A stretch of 64,000 nucleotides of DNA from Mangifera indica (lineage: Eukaryota > Streptophyta > Magnoliopsida > Sapindales > Anacardiaceae): positions 1,240,001 to 1,304,000 of the forward strand of contig NC_058146.1 of NCBI RefSeq assembly GCF_011075055.1. The letters run 5' to 3'. The position numbers and the translations under genes are program-made. Each line of letters begins with the position of its first letter. Position 1 is the first letter of the stretch. The notes under the pieces are model-generated. The model saw nothing but the letters and a program-made list of their open reading frames with translations. It was not told the DNA's origin and did no database searches. Positions 1 through 11,489 of the stretch are shown piece by piece.

Positions 1-373
1 CCGTTTATACCTTTTTAGGTAAACACACAGTAATTTTATTTTTATAAGCAAATTTTTTTGTAACTCCAAAAATACCCTCCCAACCTTGTATACGTAAGCG
101 TTGGAAGGAAAACTTGAGTACGTGCGGAGTGCGCGCGGTGCGTGCTTGGTGCGCGCGATGCGCGTAATGCGTACGGTGCGTGAGCAGTGTGCGCACCCTG
201 ATTAATATATATAAACAAAGTGTGAGGGTGCGCGCACCCTTTCTTTTATATATATATATATATATATATATTAAATATTATAATATTTAATATAATATAT
301 ATAAATAATAATAATAATAATTTTTAAATATATATTATATTATAATATTATAATATTTAATATAATATATTAT

Positions 374-431
<58 letters not shown>

Positions 432-609
432 TGTACAGTGCACGCACTGTGCGCACCGCGCGCACCCACGCACTCCGCACGCACCCACGTACTCAAACCT
501 TCCTTCCAGTGTCTACGTATACAAGGATGAGAGGGTATTTTTGGAGTTACAAAAAAAATTGTTTATAAAAGTAAAACTACTGTACGTTTGCCTGAAAAGG
601 TATAAGCGA
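1..609. mobile_element. Foldback (inverted-repeat) transposon, left edge of window
   Basis: The left ~130 bases (from about 2) reappear reverse-complemented at about 480-608. Both arms share the outer TTATACCTTTT motif, then TAACTCCAAAAATACCCTC, then a TATACGTA block. Inside each arm lies a GC-rich stretch built from degenerate GTGCGC/GCGCAC units (about 120-235 and 435-500). The core (about 240-432) is almost pure AT with long (AT)n runs. No transposase frame is seen, so this is a non-autonomous foldback or MITE-like element. The left target-site duplication would lie outside the window, so the superfamily is not assigned. The short minus-strand open frame at 5-196 is a by-product of the repeat. 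Confidence 0.8.
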
Positions 610-1092
610 AAAAAATTTTGCCTATTTTAATTAATATCCCAAAAATTCCTGCATCGCTCATGAATTATAGATGTATACGAACACATCCAATAGTTAGTGT
701 TAGATTTAAAATTAGTCAAAGGATAAAAAAAAATGTAAACTTAAGCTTGACCTGAATTTATAATATTTAATTAAAATTAAAATTTATTATTAAAAGAATA
801 TTAACAATATAAACTATAGTGCGGTAGGATAAAATAATACCTTTAAATAAATAGATAATATTATTGTAAAAATAAATGAGTTAAGTGAAACTTTAGTTTG
901 AGTTTAACTTATTTAAGTTGAGCTTAAATTCGAATATAAGTCAATTCAATTTAAATTTATCTCTCTCAAGTTCAACTTGTTTGAATTTGAATACAAACTA
1001 ACTCAGTTTAAGTTCAACTCTCTTAATAAAACACATAATTATATCTCTATCTTTTTTTCTTGTATTTTGGTTTAGTTCAACTGTAAACACTT
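610..1092. other. AT-rich spacer with decayed repeat
   Basis: No coding potential is seen. From about 890 to 1030 the sequence is dense in TTGAGTTYAAACT and TTCAAGTT motifs in both orientations. This looks like a decayed copy of the GAGCTC/GAATTC-rich repeats that recur throughout the window. Confidence 0.5.
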
Positions 1093-1101
1093 AATTTAAA
1101 T

Positions 1102-1887
1102 GGCCAAAGGACTATTTCCCACCCAAACTATGCTCAATTATCAAAGTTCCCCCTGTTAACTATGGAAATATCGTTTACTCACCCATAAACAGTTAAAATT
1201 AACTATAGTAAAGGTGAAATTATTATTTCATATTTAATTTTAAAAATAAACTTAAATATGATTTCATTTCCCCTCATAAATTTAAAAAACTAACTTTTCT
1301 CCCCTAAGCCAAGTTTGAAAAGATCACATTTCTCCCCCTGGGGTTTAGCTTTCAAACGCGTTCACTTTCTCCAGCGCCATCGTCGGCCGTCTCTCCCTCC
1401 TGACGGTTTCTCTTCCACTGACGGCTTGTCTTAACTCCACCCCAACCTATTCCGATGTCGAGAGACGTCGTCTGGGAAGAGAAATCGTCTTCCCAGACGA
1501 AGACGAGTCTTCTTCATCTGGGAAGACGATCGTCTTCCCAAACAACGATTTCTCTTCCCAAATGACGTTTCTCAACGTCGGATGGGTTGGGGTGGGCCAT
1601 CGGTGGAAGAGAAACCGTCGGGAGGGAGAGATGGCCAGCAATGACGGCGGAGAAAGTAAACGCCTTTGGAAACAAAACCCTAAGGGGGGGGAATGTGATT
1701 TTCAAATTTGGCTTAGGGAATAAAATGTTAGTTTTTAAACTTTTAGGGTGGAAAATGAGATTAAATTTTTAAGGGTTAGAATTCTGTTAAATTTAACCGA
1801 TCATAGGTGAGTAAACGGTATTTCCATAGTCAGTAAGGAGAACTTTGAGAATTGAGCATAGTTTGGGTGGGAAATAGTCCGTTGGCC
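1102..1887. mobile_element. Foldback Mutator-like element, copy A, with 9-bp TSD
   Basis: The ends are GGCCAAAGGACTATTTCCCA on the left and the reverse complement of GGCCAACGGACTATTTCCCA on the right. The direct repeat AATTTAAAT flanks the element exactly (1093-1101 and 1888-1896), a perfect 9-bp target duplication as Mutator-like elements make. Nearly the whole 786 bp is one long inverted repeat with arms of about 385 bp folding near 1490-1510. It is not just terminal repeats: the blocks CCCTAAGCCAA, CTTTCTCC and GACGGTTTCTCTTCCAC occur in both arms. It encodes no transposase. A transcript through it would form a long hairpin. The short open frames at 1447-1772 are shadows of the arms. Copy B of the family lies at 29435-30153. 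Confidence 0.88.
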
Positions 1888-1896
1888 AATTTAAAT

Positions 1897-3005
1897 TTAG
1901 GAAGTTGACTTGAAACAAACCAGTTTGGTTTAAATTTGTAATCGACTTGATTCAAACTGAATTTAATTTGATAATTTAACTCAAGTTTAATTCAAAATTT
2001 CTTCCAACGATACTATTAACGTCATTTATAATATTACTCATCTTACCAATGATACAATTTATCATATTAATAACTTTTCAACGGTATTTTTAATCAAATT
2101 AAATTCAACATAATTAATCCAAATCAAATTAAAGTCAACTCATATTAAAATTCGACTCAATTTGAATCTGCCCTAAAAATTCATTTATCAAATATCACCA
2201 TATCCAGTATTTAATCTCAATTAATTAACAAATTAATAAAATTTGTTATATTAAATTTTATAGAGCCCAAGCCCCTTCTTGTGGACCCTGACTGGGTAGA
2301 GTCTTTGGGCCTGCATTTTAGCCAGCTGTCAAAGCTGCAGGCACACGAGGGCTTCCCAGTCGTCAGTCGTACCCAGCCCAGAGGAATTGGCGAACCCACA
2401 ATTTTCTTTATCACGCGCAATGCAGTCCTCCTGGCCGTGAATCATATTCGATCCTCTGATTTTGCGTGTGGTGGGGGATGCGTTACTAGTAAGTGTACCC
2501 GAGGTACCAGCTACCAAGTTGTCATATCACATCACAATTTCCATATGTTCAAATGGCCAAAATACTTATTCTCTCCTTAATTCATTCTCAATTTTTGTCC
2601 ATTAAACTTTGAAAATTCAAACGCGTATGTATCATCCAATTTATGCTAAATTTTCCTGTTAAGATAAAGAATAAAAACATCTTAAAATAATTTTATTTTA
2701 AAAAATAAAAATTTACCTGTTTTTCTTATTTTAATTTTAAAAATTAAAAATTTTCACTGTAATTTAATTTTAAAAAGTTATTTTTTAGTGATACTATTTA
2801 GAATTTTCATATTTTAGAGTTAAAAATTGTCTTCCTCAACAAATAAAATCTTATTTTTTAAATAAAATTTTTATTCACCTGCACTTCTCTGTGTAAACTT
2901 AACCTTCACCAGACATCGTACATTGGAATTTATTCCATGTCTTCTTCAACACCATGCATAATGGTGTTATAAGAAGATATGGGATATATTCCGCTGTACT
3001 TTCAC
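1897..3005. other. Spacer upstream of the LEA-like gene
   Basis: This is mostly AT-rich non-coding sequence. A clearly more GC-rich block at about 2260-2500 holds open frames on both strands (plus 2281-2580). I recognise no family in either translation and see no supporting splice structure. It may be a gene relic or a mobile-element fragment. The remainder (2580-2960) is AT-rich and holds nothing I can name. Confidence 0.4.
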
Positions 3006-3013
3006 TATATAAA
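3006..3013 (+). promoter_or_regulatory. TATA box of the LEA-like gene
   Basis: TATATAAA lies 105 bases upstream of the chosen ATG at 3118. That would leave a short 5' leader of about 75-80 nt. The position is an inference from motif and spacing. Confidence 0.5.
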
Positions 3014-3117
3014 CTGCATGTTGCCTCAAAGCTTTTCAGACTTGCAAGAACTGATCAGTACAGTAATTGTACTTAGTCGAAGAAAGAGATTTGACAAGAA
3101 TTTTCCAGGCTATTATC

Positions 3118-3578
3118 ATGGCAAGAGCTGGGATCCCAAGAGCAAAAATTTCCATGCTTAGGTACGTAATCTTCACCACCATATTGAAATGAATTTCCGC
3201 GATTTTTTTTTATAGTGACGAATTCATGATATTGTCAGCTCTTGGAAGGAGGCTAGGGAAGTTGATCGTCGGTGCTTGAGCAACACTGGGGCGGCGTTCG
3301 ACGATGATCGTCACCAAACACAGGATAAAAACTTAACCGGAACGACGTCGTGGAGTGGCGAAAAGAAGAGCAGTTCTTCGAGTTATTGGGTTCCACATCC
3401 ACGTACAGGGATATATTTTCCGCAAGGGCAAGAATGGGTGATGGACGATGTGCCGAAAGGAGCGGCTTCTTTTGTGCAGGCTTATTGGCTCAGGACTGAA
3501 GACGGTGTCGAGAAACCCGACCCAGACCATGGTCATCATCATCACTGGGATTCCAGTTGCTTCCATGCAAGCTCTTAA
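3118..3578 (+). CDS. Small LEA-related protein (At5g17165/At1g52680-like), 2 exons
   Basis: Exons are 3118-3161 and 3239-3578. The 77-nt intron runs from GTACGT to TGTCAG. Together they give 127 residues. The N-terminus MARAGIPRAKISML is basic and could be an organelle-targeting start, as in LEA_3-type proteins. The diagnostic block is near the C-terminus: YWVPHPRTGIYFPQG, then EWVMDDVPKGAASF and a YWLRTEDGVEKPDPD segment. It ends in a His-rich tail. I know this block from plant proteins annotated as late embryogenesis abundant, linked to drought or senescence responses. Their biochemistry is poorly defined. The protein is hydrophilic with no membrane segment. The ATG was chosen because it sits shortly after a TATA box and splices in frame into the second exon. 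The exact start is the least certain part. Confidence 0.72.
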
Positions 3579-4163
3579 ATCTCAAACAGTTCTATCTATG
3601 CCAAATAATATAGCATTAAAAGATATTATGTAATATCGGGTTTTATTTATACTAGATGACTTGATCTTGTTTGTCATAAGCTTCAATTCTTTCTATCGTT
3701 CATCTCAGTTTCGCTTTACGACACCGTTTCATATAAGACGATAGCCGGAAAGGAGGACACCTTTTACCCTCATTCAAAGTTGAATTTGAACAAGCAAGCT
3801 TACGTTTGATCGCTTTCTTGGCTTGATCAAGTTCGAATCAAGGTGATTTTAGGGGAACTTCAGTTCCTAGGGTGTGGTAATATCATTTTAATTTGGTTTG
3901 AGGAGAGCTTGTAGACGTAGGTTACACTCTTTTTTTAATTGGGTCGAATTAAAGCTGAATAAAATTTCAAATCAGCTTAGCTCAACTTAATTCTAAGTCA
4001 ATTCTTACTCAAGTTCTCTTTGAAACTTGCCTTACCAGCAAACTCACAGTTGTATATAACAGGAAAAATTAAGTTATTAAAGTGAAATATAATATGGTAT
4101 TTGAGTAATTGAAAGTGTTAATGTTGGCCAGCCAATTAGTTTCAGTTTTTAAGAATAAACAGC

Positions 4164-4195
4164 TCAAATCAAATCAAATCAAATCAAATCAAATC
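4164..4195 (+). repeat. (TCAAA)n microsatellite
   Basis: There are about six uninterrupted tandem copies of the 5-base unit TCAAA, ending in TCAGATA. Confidence 0.9.
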
Positions 4196-5788
4196 AGATA
4201 GTGTTAATACAATTTCAGGACCAACCATCTTAAGATATGAACGTAAAAATTCAATATTCGATAAAATATTTGAAATATATCCCTAAAATCTCTAATAATA
4301 TAATAATATATCACCCACTTATAATTCAGATTCTTTCTCATATTTCTTTATGTTTCCTCCACATGCGTGAGCATTATGTCATTTTATATTGCTCTATATT
4401 TCTGCATAAAAAGTAAGCCAGTTACTTACAGTTGCTTTGTATTATTCATTCATTCTGAACTTATTTTGACCTCACACTTCAATTTTGAAAGGCATCGATT
4501 AAGTCCCTTAACTTTTATTGGATGTTAATTTTTGTGCATCATTCAACCCTCCAATCAAAAGGTTTGGGAAAACACTTGATTATTCATTCCCGTCTTTGTG
4601 ATTTTTGATATTGACTTAAAATCCTCGACTTTTGTTAGATGTGAGATTTTTGATATTAACAATTTGGATTGTTTTGCATCGTTTAAATATATATAAATGG
4701 TCTATTTGAGAATGCATAATTAAATGAAATTAGTTGGACGTAGAATTAGGACGACCAACGCCTAGAAATTATTCTTTGAATCAAAATCCATAATTGTGAG
4801 AACATATGCAATTGCATGATTTGCAAGCGCAGCATAATTCCATTTCTGACTAAAATATTAGCTGTCAATTTTTTCTTGTTAATTTAGAGGCTTAAGAAAG
4901 AAGATGTTCCACGTTGGTGCTTCTTGTCGCTTTCTGATGGTTCCATTTGTCATTAGATAGGCTTTTTATAATTGTAAAACGGCCTGGTAATGGCTATGAA
5001 AACCTGTTGGCATATCTACACTGTTGTGTTAATGGCTTCTTCACACCTGCTTGGAGCTGGTCATGTCTGTTTTGATTGGGCCTTTCTCTTGGGCTGCAGC
5101 CTCAGTATCTTCCATTTATTCCTCCAAGTTTGGGCCTTCCTCTAGGGTTTAAACTTGAGCATTTTCTGTTGATTCAAGCTTCTCTTGACTTTGATGAAAT
5201 TCACAACTAACCCAAATGAGTAAATTTCAAATTTAAACTTTAATTCGATAATTCGATTCGATATTAATTTGTTTATCCACTCGGTTACAATTTTTATCTC
5301 ATTGTTAATATTGTTTACCTTTTCTAACAATACTATTGATACTATCGACAATTCTCCAATAATATTTTATATAATTCAAATAAAGTTGAATTCAAACCCA
5401 ATCTGGGTATAATAGCTTCAATCCAAATAGAGTTGGATCCACACTTGGCTTTGCCAGCTCAATTGAATCCATTCCTAACAGGTCCTAAAAGTAATAATAT
5501 GAAAATAACGATGTTTATTTGTTAGTATCTTTACAATTTCTTTAAGATTAAATAACAATTTCTTATCAAACCACTTCTTACCATTTTAAAAAAATTACAA
5601 TAAAATGCAATCACTCACATATCATATTGAGATAACATAATAATGATGATATTTATCAAATTATATAATTTTATATTTTACTTAATCAATTATATATACA
5701 CCCTTAATCTTCACTAATATAAATTCAATATGACAGAAGTACTTAGAAAATGGACATTTTAGGCATCACACTACTACTCTAACATTAT

Positions 5789-5792
<4 letters not shown>

Positions 5793-5846
<54 letters not shown>

Positions 5847-5861
5847 TTATTTATTTATTTG
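5793..5861 (+). repeat. (AT)n then (ATTT)n compound microsatellite
   Basis: An uninterrupted AT dinucleotide tract of about 50 bases runs directly into about five copies of ATTT. It is likely to be length-polymorphic. Confidence 0.95.
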
Positions 5862-7262
5862 TTAAAACACTCAATTAGTATCAGTAGTATGATTATAAAC
5901 TCTTAATTTATTAATTGAATCACATTAAAAATTTTGTAGTCGATGCCTTTATCATTACCTTGTGTTGAAATTAATGACAGTTTAATATGCTTCTTTCTAC
6001 ACTAATCTCATCACTGACATAAAATGGTCAAATTGGTTTGATGATGATCAAGGAATCAATGCTTACCAATTTGCTACTTTGCGTTAAACACGCAATGGAA
6101 ATGAAATGACCCAGTGAAGTTCCCCACCACCACAATTTGTATTTGGGTTGGGAAGCATTCAATTTGTTTGGATTTTCACATTATTTATAGAAATACTATA
6201 ACTTAAAATTGTTAACGTTAGTCAATTGATTCTTACCCTAGTGTCTTTTAAGTTTTTGAAACTCTAGCCTTGATTGAATCTCATCATCACTATTATTTTT
6301 GATTGATTTACGATGTCAAGGCTAACAAGAATGATAAGATTATGTAATAGAGACTAGAGATATATCTATCCATGTCATGAAAGAAGATTGTGAAATGATA
6401 TAATTAGTTTCCGAGCATGAGTAATCAAAGATTTGTTAATTGGAATGTGTTGGAAATGACAATATCATTGTGGAAATGAGTCGATAATAGAGAAACTGAG
6501 GCTAGAGTGGATTTGGAAATTGAATAGAATTAAAGATGAGTCATCAAAAGTGAAAATGATGAATAGGATTTAATTAACCTATAGGAAGAAGAGAATGAAG
6601 GTGAAAGTTAAAGAGAAAAAAAAAAGTAATATAAATATGACTTTTAAAGGGTTTTTATTGAATTTTTGTTCGTTTAAAGTTAAATAATATTTTTGAAAAA
6701 TAAAATATTTATACACTTATAAATACTTATAATTAGATATAAAAACATATCGATTCAGTTCATAACTCAATTTAATCTCTCATTTTTTTTTATCACTTAT
6801 AGATCATATTTATCATGTTGATAATCTTCGTATAAACCCTGTAAATTAATTCAATATGATTTATTTAAAAATCTTAAAATAATTATAAATAATTGAATAT
6901 TAAAACTATATAAAAGGCCGCGAAGACATCGTTAAGAGGTTTAGATTTAGATGGTGTTTATCATGTTAGTGAGTTTGTTTGATCCACTAGATATGCTAAT
7001 TAACAAACTTTGACAGAGATTAGCCCGTACTTAGTGTGACCTAACATGATGTGTGTCATTGATAATCCTAATTTAAGTGTTAATGATATGCCAAAAATAT
7101 GACAAAATAAAAATCAGTAACATATTAGCGTAACGTATCCAACGTATCTAGTTATTGTTTTACAGGCAATTCAGAATCATTCATAATAATAATGATACGC
7201 ACATAATAATAAACAGAGCGAAAACAGCTCACCTTCTTCCTCGTCACGCCGCGTCTCCTCTT

Positions 7263-7269
7263 TATAAAG
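7263..7269 (+). promoter_or_regulatory. TATA box of the PP2C gene
   Basis: TATAAAG lies 168 bases upstream of the start codon. It follows a CT-rich stretch and precedes another one (CTAACCTCTCTCTC), a common plant core-promoter and leader arrangement. The assignment is an inference. Confidence 0.5.
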
Positions 7270-7430
7270 ACTTCCCTCTAACCTCTCTCTCTATATGCTT
7301 CAAAATTTGAAATCCAACTACTCTTTTCTCAGTTTTCCTTTTTCATAACCAAAATTCAACACACAGAACAAATTCTGTACCCTTTAAGAACCAGGCGCGA
7401 AAATAGAAACACTGTCCTACGGGGAGGTTG

Positions 7431-10158
7431 ATGATGTTGCGGTGGTGTTGCAGGTGTTTAGGGAAGCGTGGTAGTGATGGTTTGTTGTGGCACTCGGACT
7501 TGAAGCCGCACGCGTCTGGTGATTATTCGATCGCGGTGGTTCAGGCGAACTCTAATCTGGAAGACCAAAGCCAAGTGTTCACATCTCCTTCTGCCACTTA
7601 TGTTGGTGTTTATGATGGACACGGTGGTCCTGAGGCTTCTAGATTTGTTAATAGGCATCTTTTTCCCATTTTACATAGTGAGTTTTCACCTTTGAGTTTT
7701 TTCTTCCGTTTGATTGTGCATGTATGTGTATGCGTGTGTGTTTTGGTGTGTTCTTTGTGGATATATGGTGTGAGGAACGATGGGTTGATTTCAAAATTTG
7801 ATCTTTCTCTTTGAATTTTTCTTATTTTTTATTTGTTGGGGGAAAGGGGAGTTTGCTGTTGAATTCTGATGAATTGGTGGCAGAAAGTTACTGCAGGATT
7901 GGATTTAATCATAATTTATGGAAACTTATAGAAGTAGCTTTTGAATACAGCAGAACTGAACAAATTTATTAAGAAATGGAAGAATCTGCACTCTGGCACG
8001 ATCGAGTTGTTGGTTTTTTAATCATAATTTTTAAATATTTTCTGGAAAAAACAATTGCTCTGAAGTAACGGACTCCATATCTTCTTATACTAAAATTCTC
8101 TGCGTCATATGCAGAATTTGCTATGGAACAAGGAGGATTGTCTGCAGAAGTGATAAAGAAGGCATTTCTTGCTACTGAAGAGGAATTTTTGCGTTTAGTT
8201 AAGCGTGCATTGCCCGTAAGGCCACAAATTGCTTCAGTTGGATCATGTTGTCTACTTGGAGCAATTTCAAATGATGTATTGTATGTGGCGAATCTTGGTG
8301 ATTCTAGAGCAGTTCTTGGTCAGAGAGTTCCAGTGGATAGCAAACACATAGTGGCGGCTGAACGGTTGTCAACTGATCATAATGTTGCAGTTGAGGAGGT
8401 AAGAAAGGAAGTTGAGGCACTTCACCCTGATGATTCACATATTGTGGTTCATAGTCGTGGAGTTTGGAGGATAAAGGGCATAATTCAGGTATAATGAGGT
8501 TCTTTTTCTCTGTTTGTTTGCTTCTCTACTTGTTTGTTGCTAATCTATGAGTGAAATTTTTTTTGTTAGATATTTTCCCTTGATTCTTCTGGCAGGTATG
8601 ATAATTTGCTTTTTAAAGTACTTCCAACAAGTGATGTTTCAATATTCTGAAATATTCAGTGGCGGGATTTGATTAAAATTATAAGTATTTTTCCACTAGA
8701 AACATCTCTCTAACCAATATGGTTTTTTTATTATATCAGTCATTTACCGCTCAACTCTACCAGCATTCAATTCGTGTTTCTTGCCATTTTAGTTTAAAGA
8801 TTGCCATGTTATTTGAAAAATTTTGCTTTCTGTTGTGATAAATAGCCAAGGAAAGTTGTACTTTTTGTGTTTTAAAAAAGAGGACATGCTGATTTCCCCT
8901 GTTTATTCTGGTGAATTGAATAGGAATTTCTATCTCCTAAATTAAAAATGTTAAAACAACAATTGCTTGGACAGGATCTTACTCTGACGAAAAAAGATGA
9001 GAGTCTGCATAATTATGCATAATAGTGGAAGAATAAAATGTGGTTTAATCTTACTGTGACAAGACAGTTGTTTTCATATATGGAGTACCCATTACTTTTA
9101 TTGGGTTCCCTTTTGCTTTATGTAAAGGTTTCTGTATACGCATTTTAATGTGCTGGACTCAATGTTGTTATAGAAAGGGGTTTATCTGCCATGTTCACCG
9201 GGAATCTTATGCTCTGGTCTTCTACCATCTCAGGCAGCTAAGTGAGTGTACTTTGTACTTTATGCTTGAGATATGCATGGAGACCCCCCAAGCGTAATAC
9301 TGAAGCGTATGTGACTACTGGGATTCCTTTTGTTTTTTACATTTGCTGATATGCTTTATCTAATTCTGTCGGCTTCCGGAACATAGAAAATTTTAACTGA
9401 GCGTTATTCTTTCTGTTGCTTGTCATTGATTCACAATCTGAAATTATGAGATGGAAGTAACTTATTTCATTTTTTTAACTTCTAGGTTTCCAGATCTATT
9501 GGTGACGTCTACTTGAAGAAACCTGAGTTTTACAGAGACCCAATTTTTCAGCAATTTGGATACCCCATCCCTCTGAAAAGACCCGCAATGACAGCTGAAC
9601 CCTCAGTTCTTAGTAGAAAGCTTAGGCCTCAAGACTTATTTCTGATCTTTGCATCAGATGGCCTTTGGGACCAGTTAAGTGATCAAGCGGCAGTGGAGAT
9701 TGTTTTCAAAAACCCAAGAAATGTTCGTTCTCATCCCGATTTTCTGATCTTCTATTGCAATTTCTGTCTGTTTTATGCTGTTCAGCTTTTGAGTCATTTT
9801 TACAATTTCATGTTGGACAATTAGTGCCAATCTTCATTAGAATTGTCATAACATTTTCTGTTTTTACTTCTTCTCTCAGGGAATTGCTAAGAGATTAGCT
9901 AGAGCTGCCCTTCAAGCGGCTGCAAAGAAGAAAGAAATGAGATACAAAGACATAAAGGAGATCGAAAAGGGAATACGGCGACATTTTCATGACGATATCA
10001 CTGTGGTTGTAGTATATCTTGATCATCACAAAAACTCGTTAGGTCGGAGCAGATTTAAGCAGAGTGATATTGGCTGCATCAGTGCACCTGTTGACATCTA
10101 CTCCCTAAATGCAGATGAAACCGAAGAGGATCTGCTGAAAACCCGGCTACCTGAATAA
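7431..10158 (+). CDS. PP2C.D5: Clade D protein phosphatase 2C (At4g33920/PP2C.D5-like), 4 exons
   Basis: Exons are 7431-7677, 8115-8488, 9486-9722 and 9880-10158, giving 378 residues. It is a Mg2+/Mn2+-dependent Ser/Thr phosphatase. Metal-site motifs are all visible: LED near residue 44, VGVYDGHGG at about 58-66, GDSRAVLG in exon 2, FASDGLWD in exon 3 and HDDITVVVV in exon 4. The order SVGSCCL, KGIIQVSRSIGD and RRHFHDDI is typical of clade D. In Arabidopsis that clade dephosphorylates plasma-membrane H+-ATPases and is antagonised by SAUR proteins. Start MMLRWCCRC and the C-terminal DIYSLNADE segment resemble At4g33920 most closely, from memory. The Cys-rich N-terminus (WCCRC) is a candidate acylation or membrane-association site. 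No catalytic residue is missing. Introns 1-3 have standard GT..AG ends. The SWS1 gene follows 1.3 kb downstream on the same strand. Confidence 0.95.
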
Positions 10159-11489
10159 ATGAACTTGTCTAAGAGTGAAGTGCTAACATTTAGACTAAGT
10201 TTATCAGTAGTAATTTGATTAGTATACATGGAGGGTATACAGATGGTGAACAGTTTGTGTAGTTATTGTCACTGTTGATTGCTCGATCAAGATGATATAG
10301 AGATGGAGAAACAAGCTGTAATAGATTTTTCCAAGTGAAGATCTAGTCCCCATTGCCCCTTGTTTAGTTGTTTTATTTGTTTAATTATCGATTTTGTCTC
10401 GTACAAAATTGATAATACCAAATTCCAGAAATCCTACAAACAAGTTTTGTAATCCTTTCGTTGAGATGAGAATTTAAATGGAACCAAGTCTTAACCAGAG
10501 TTAGTTTCAGTTTGATTTAAGTTCAAAATATTCAACTTAAAATTGAGTTTAACTCGTTTTATTAAAAAAAAAAATTAAAAAAAAACTATCAAAAGGTTAA
10601 ATAAAAAAAAAATTGTTCAAGATAATAAATATGTTTGCGACTTGATTGAGCCAAGTTAGTTTAACTTGATCTCAAATTAGGATTATTCAATTCAAATTAT
10701 AATCTAAATTCAAATTGTTTCGGATTGCAGCTAATCTTTCTTTTATTGTTTTCTGAGCAATACTATGTGTACCCATTTTAGGTATACAAATGTAACAAAT
10801 ATATACACATTCATATGTGTCATCATATGATTGATTATTATTTAATTCTTAATTCAAAATCATCTAATCACATGATGACACATATAAATGTGTATATATT
10901 TGTGTACCCAAAATAGGTACACATAATTTTATTATTGTTTTCTACAGTAGATAACATAATTTTGCTCCCCCTAACCATGGATAATGATGGGTCATACCTT
11001 TTTTTTCTTTTTATTTATAATCAAAATTAAATAATTATATAATGATTTATTATCTCTATATTTAATTATATATTAAGAATAAGTATAAAGTCTGAGTTTT
11101 AGGTTTTTTTTGACCCCTAATTTTTAGTTATTTTTTTAAAACCCTCCAATTTGAAATCAAAATATAAAATTGAAATTCCAAGTTGATTTATTTTGTGTTT
11201 GGCTGCTAAGAAATCAAGGGAAAAATAAAACTTCCGAACTCCCACCATCGCATTCCTTCACCTTGTAGGTTTTTTTCTCAGCAACCAAACTAGCCTTTTC
11301 GGGATTTTGGTGTACCATATAAAACCCTAATTAGTTTAAGAAAGCTCCTGTTAAGGTGATTCATAAAGCATCTTCCTTTTGCTTTCTGAAAACAAAATTT
11401 TGGATTGATATTTTTCTTTTCTTGTAGTTTGAGAAACAAGGAAAGTATTTTGAAAACACTGTTGTTTTTCGGTTAAATTTTTCCTAGAA
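10159..11489. other. PP2C 3' region and SWS1 upstream spacer
   Basis: This contains the PP2C 3' UTR and then decayed TTCAACTTAAATTGAG-type repeat sequence at about 10490-10730. A MITE follows (10755-10934, listed separately), then AT-rich sequence leading into the SWS1 5' region. No additional exon is seen. Confidence 0.5.
10755..10934. mobile_element. 180-bp MITE, copy 1, with 9-bp TSD
   Basis: The element runs from GAGCAATACTATGTGTACCC to the reverse complement of a similar end (GGTACACATAATTTTATTA). Imperfect inverted repeats continue inward through ATGTGTCATCATATGATT. The direct repeat TTGTTTTCT flanks it exactly (10746-10754 and 10935-10943). Size and TSD length match a second copy at 30324-30504. 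It is non-coding. The 9-bp duplication points to a Mutator-type transposase acting in trans. Confidence 0.82.

Larger units (their letters stand above)
3579..7262. other. AT-rich spacer between LEA-like and PP2C genes
   Basis: No coding exon is recognised in 3.7 kb. The region holds decayed TTGAGTTCAA-type repeat tracts (about 3900-4060 and 5140-5460) and two microsatellites listed separately. A purine-rich stretch lies at 6400-6620. The last ~250 bases are the probable PP2C promoter. Confidence 0.5.
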
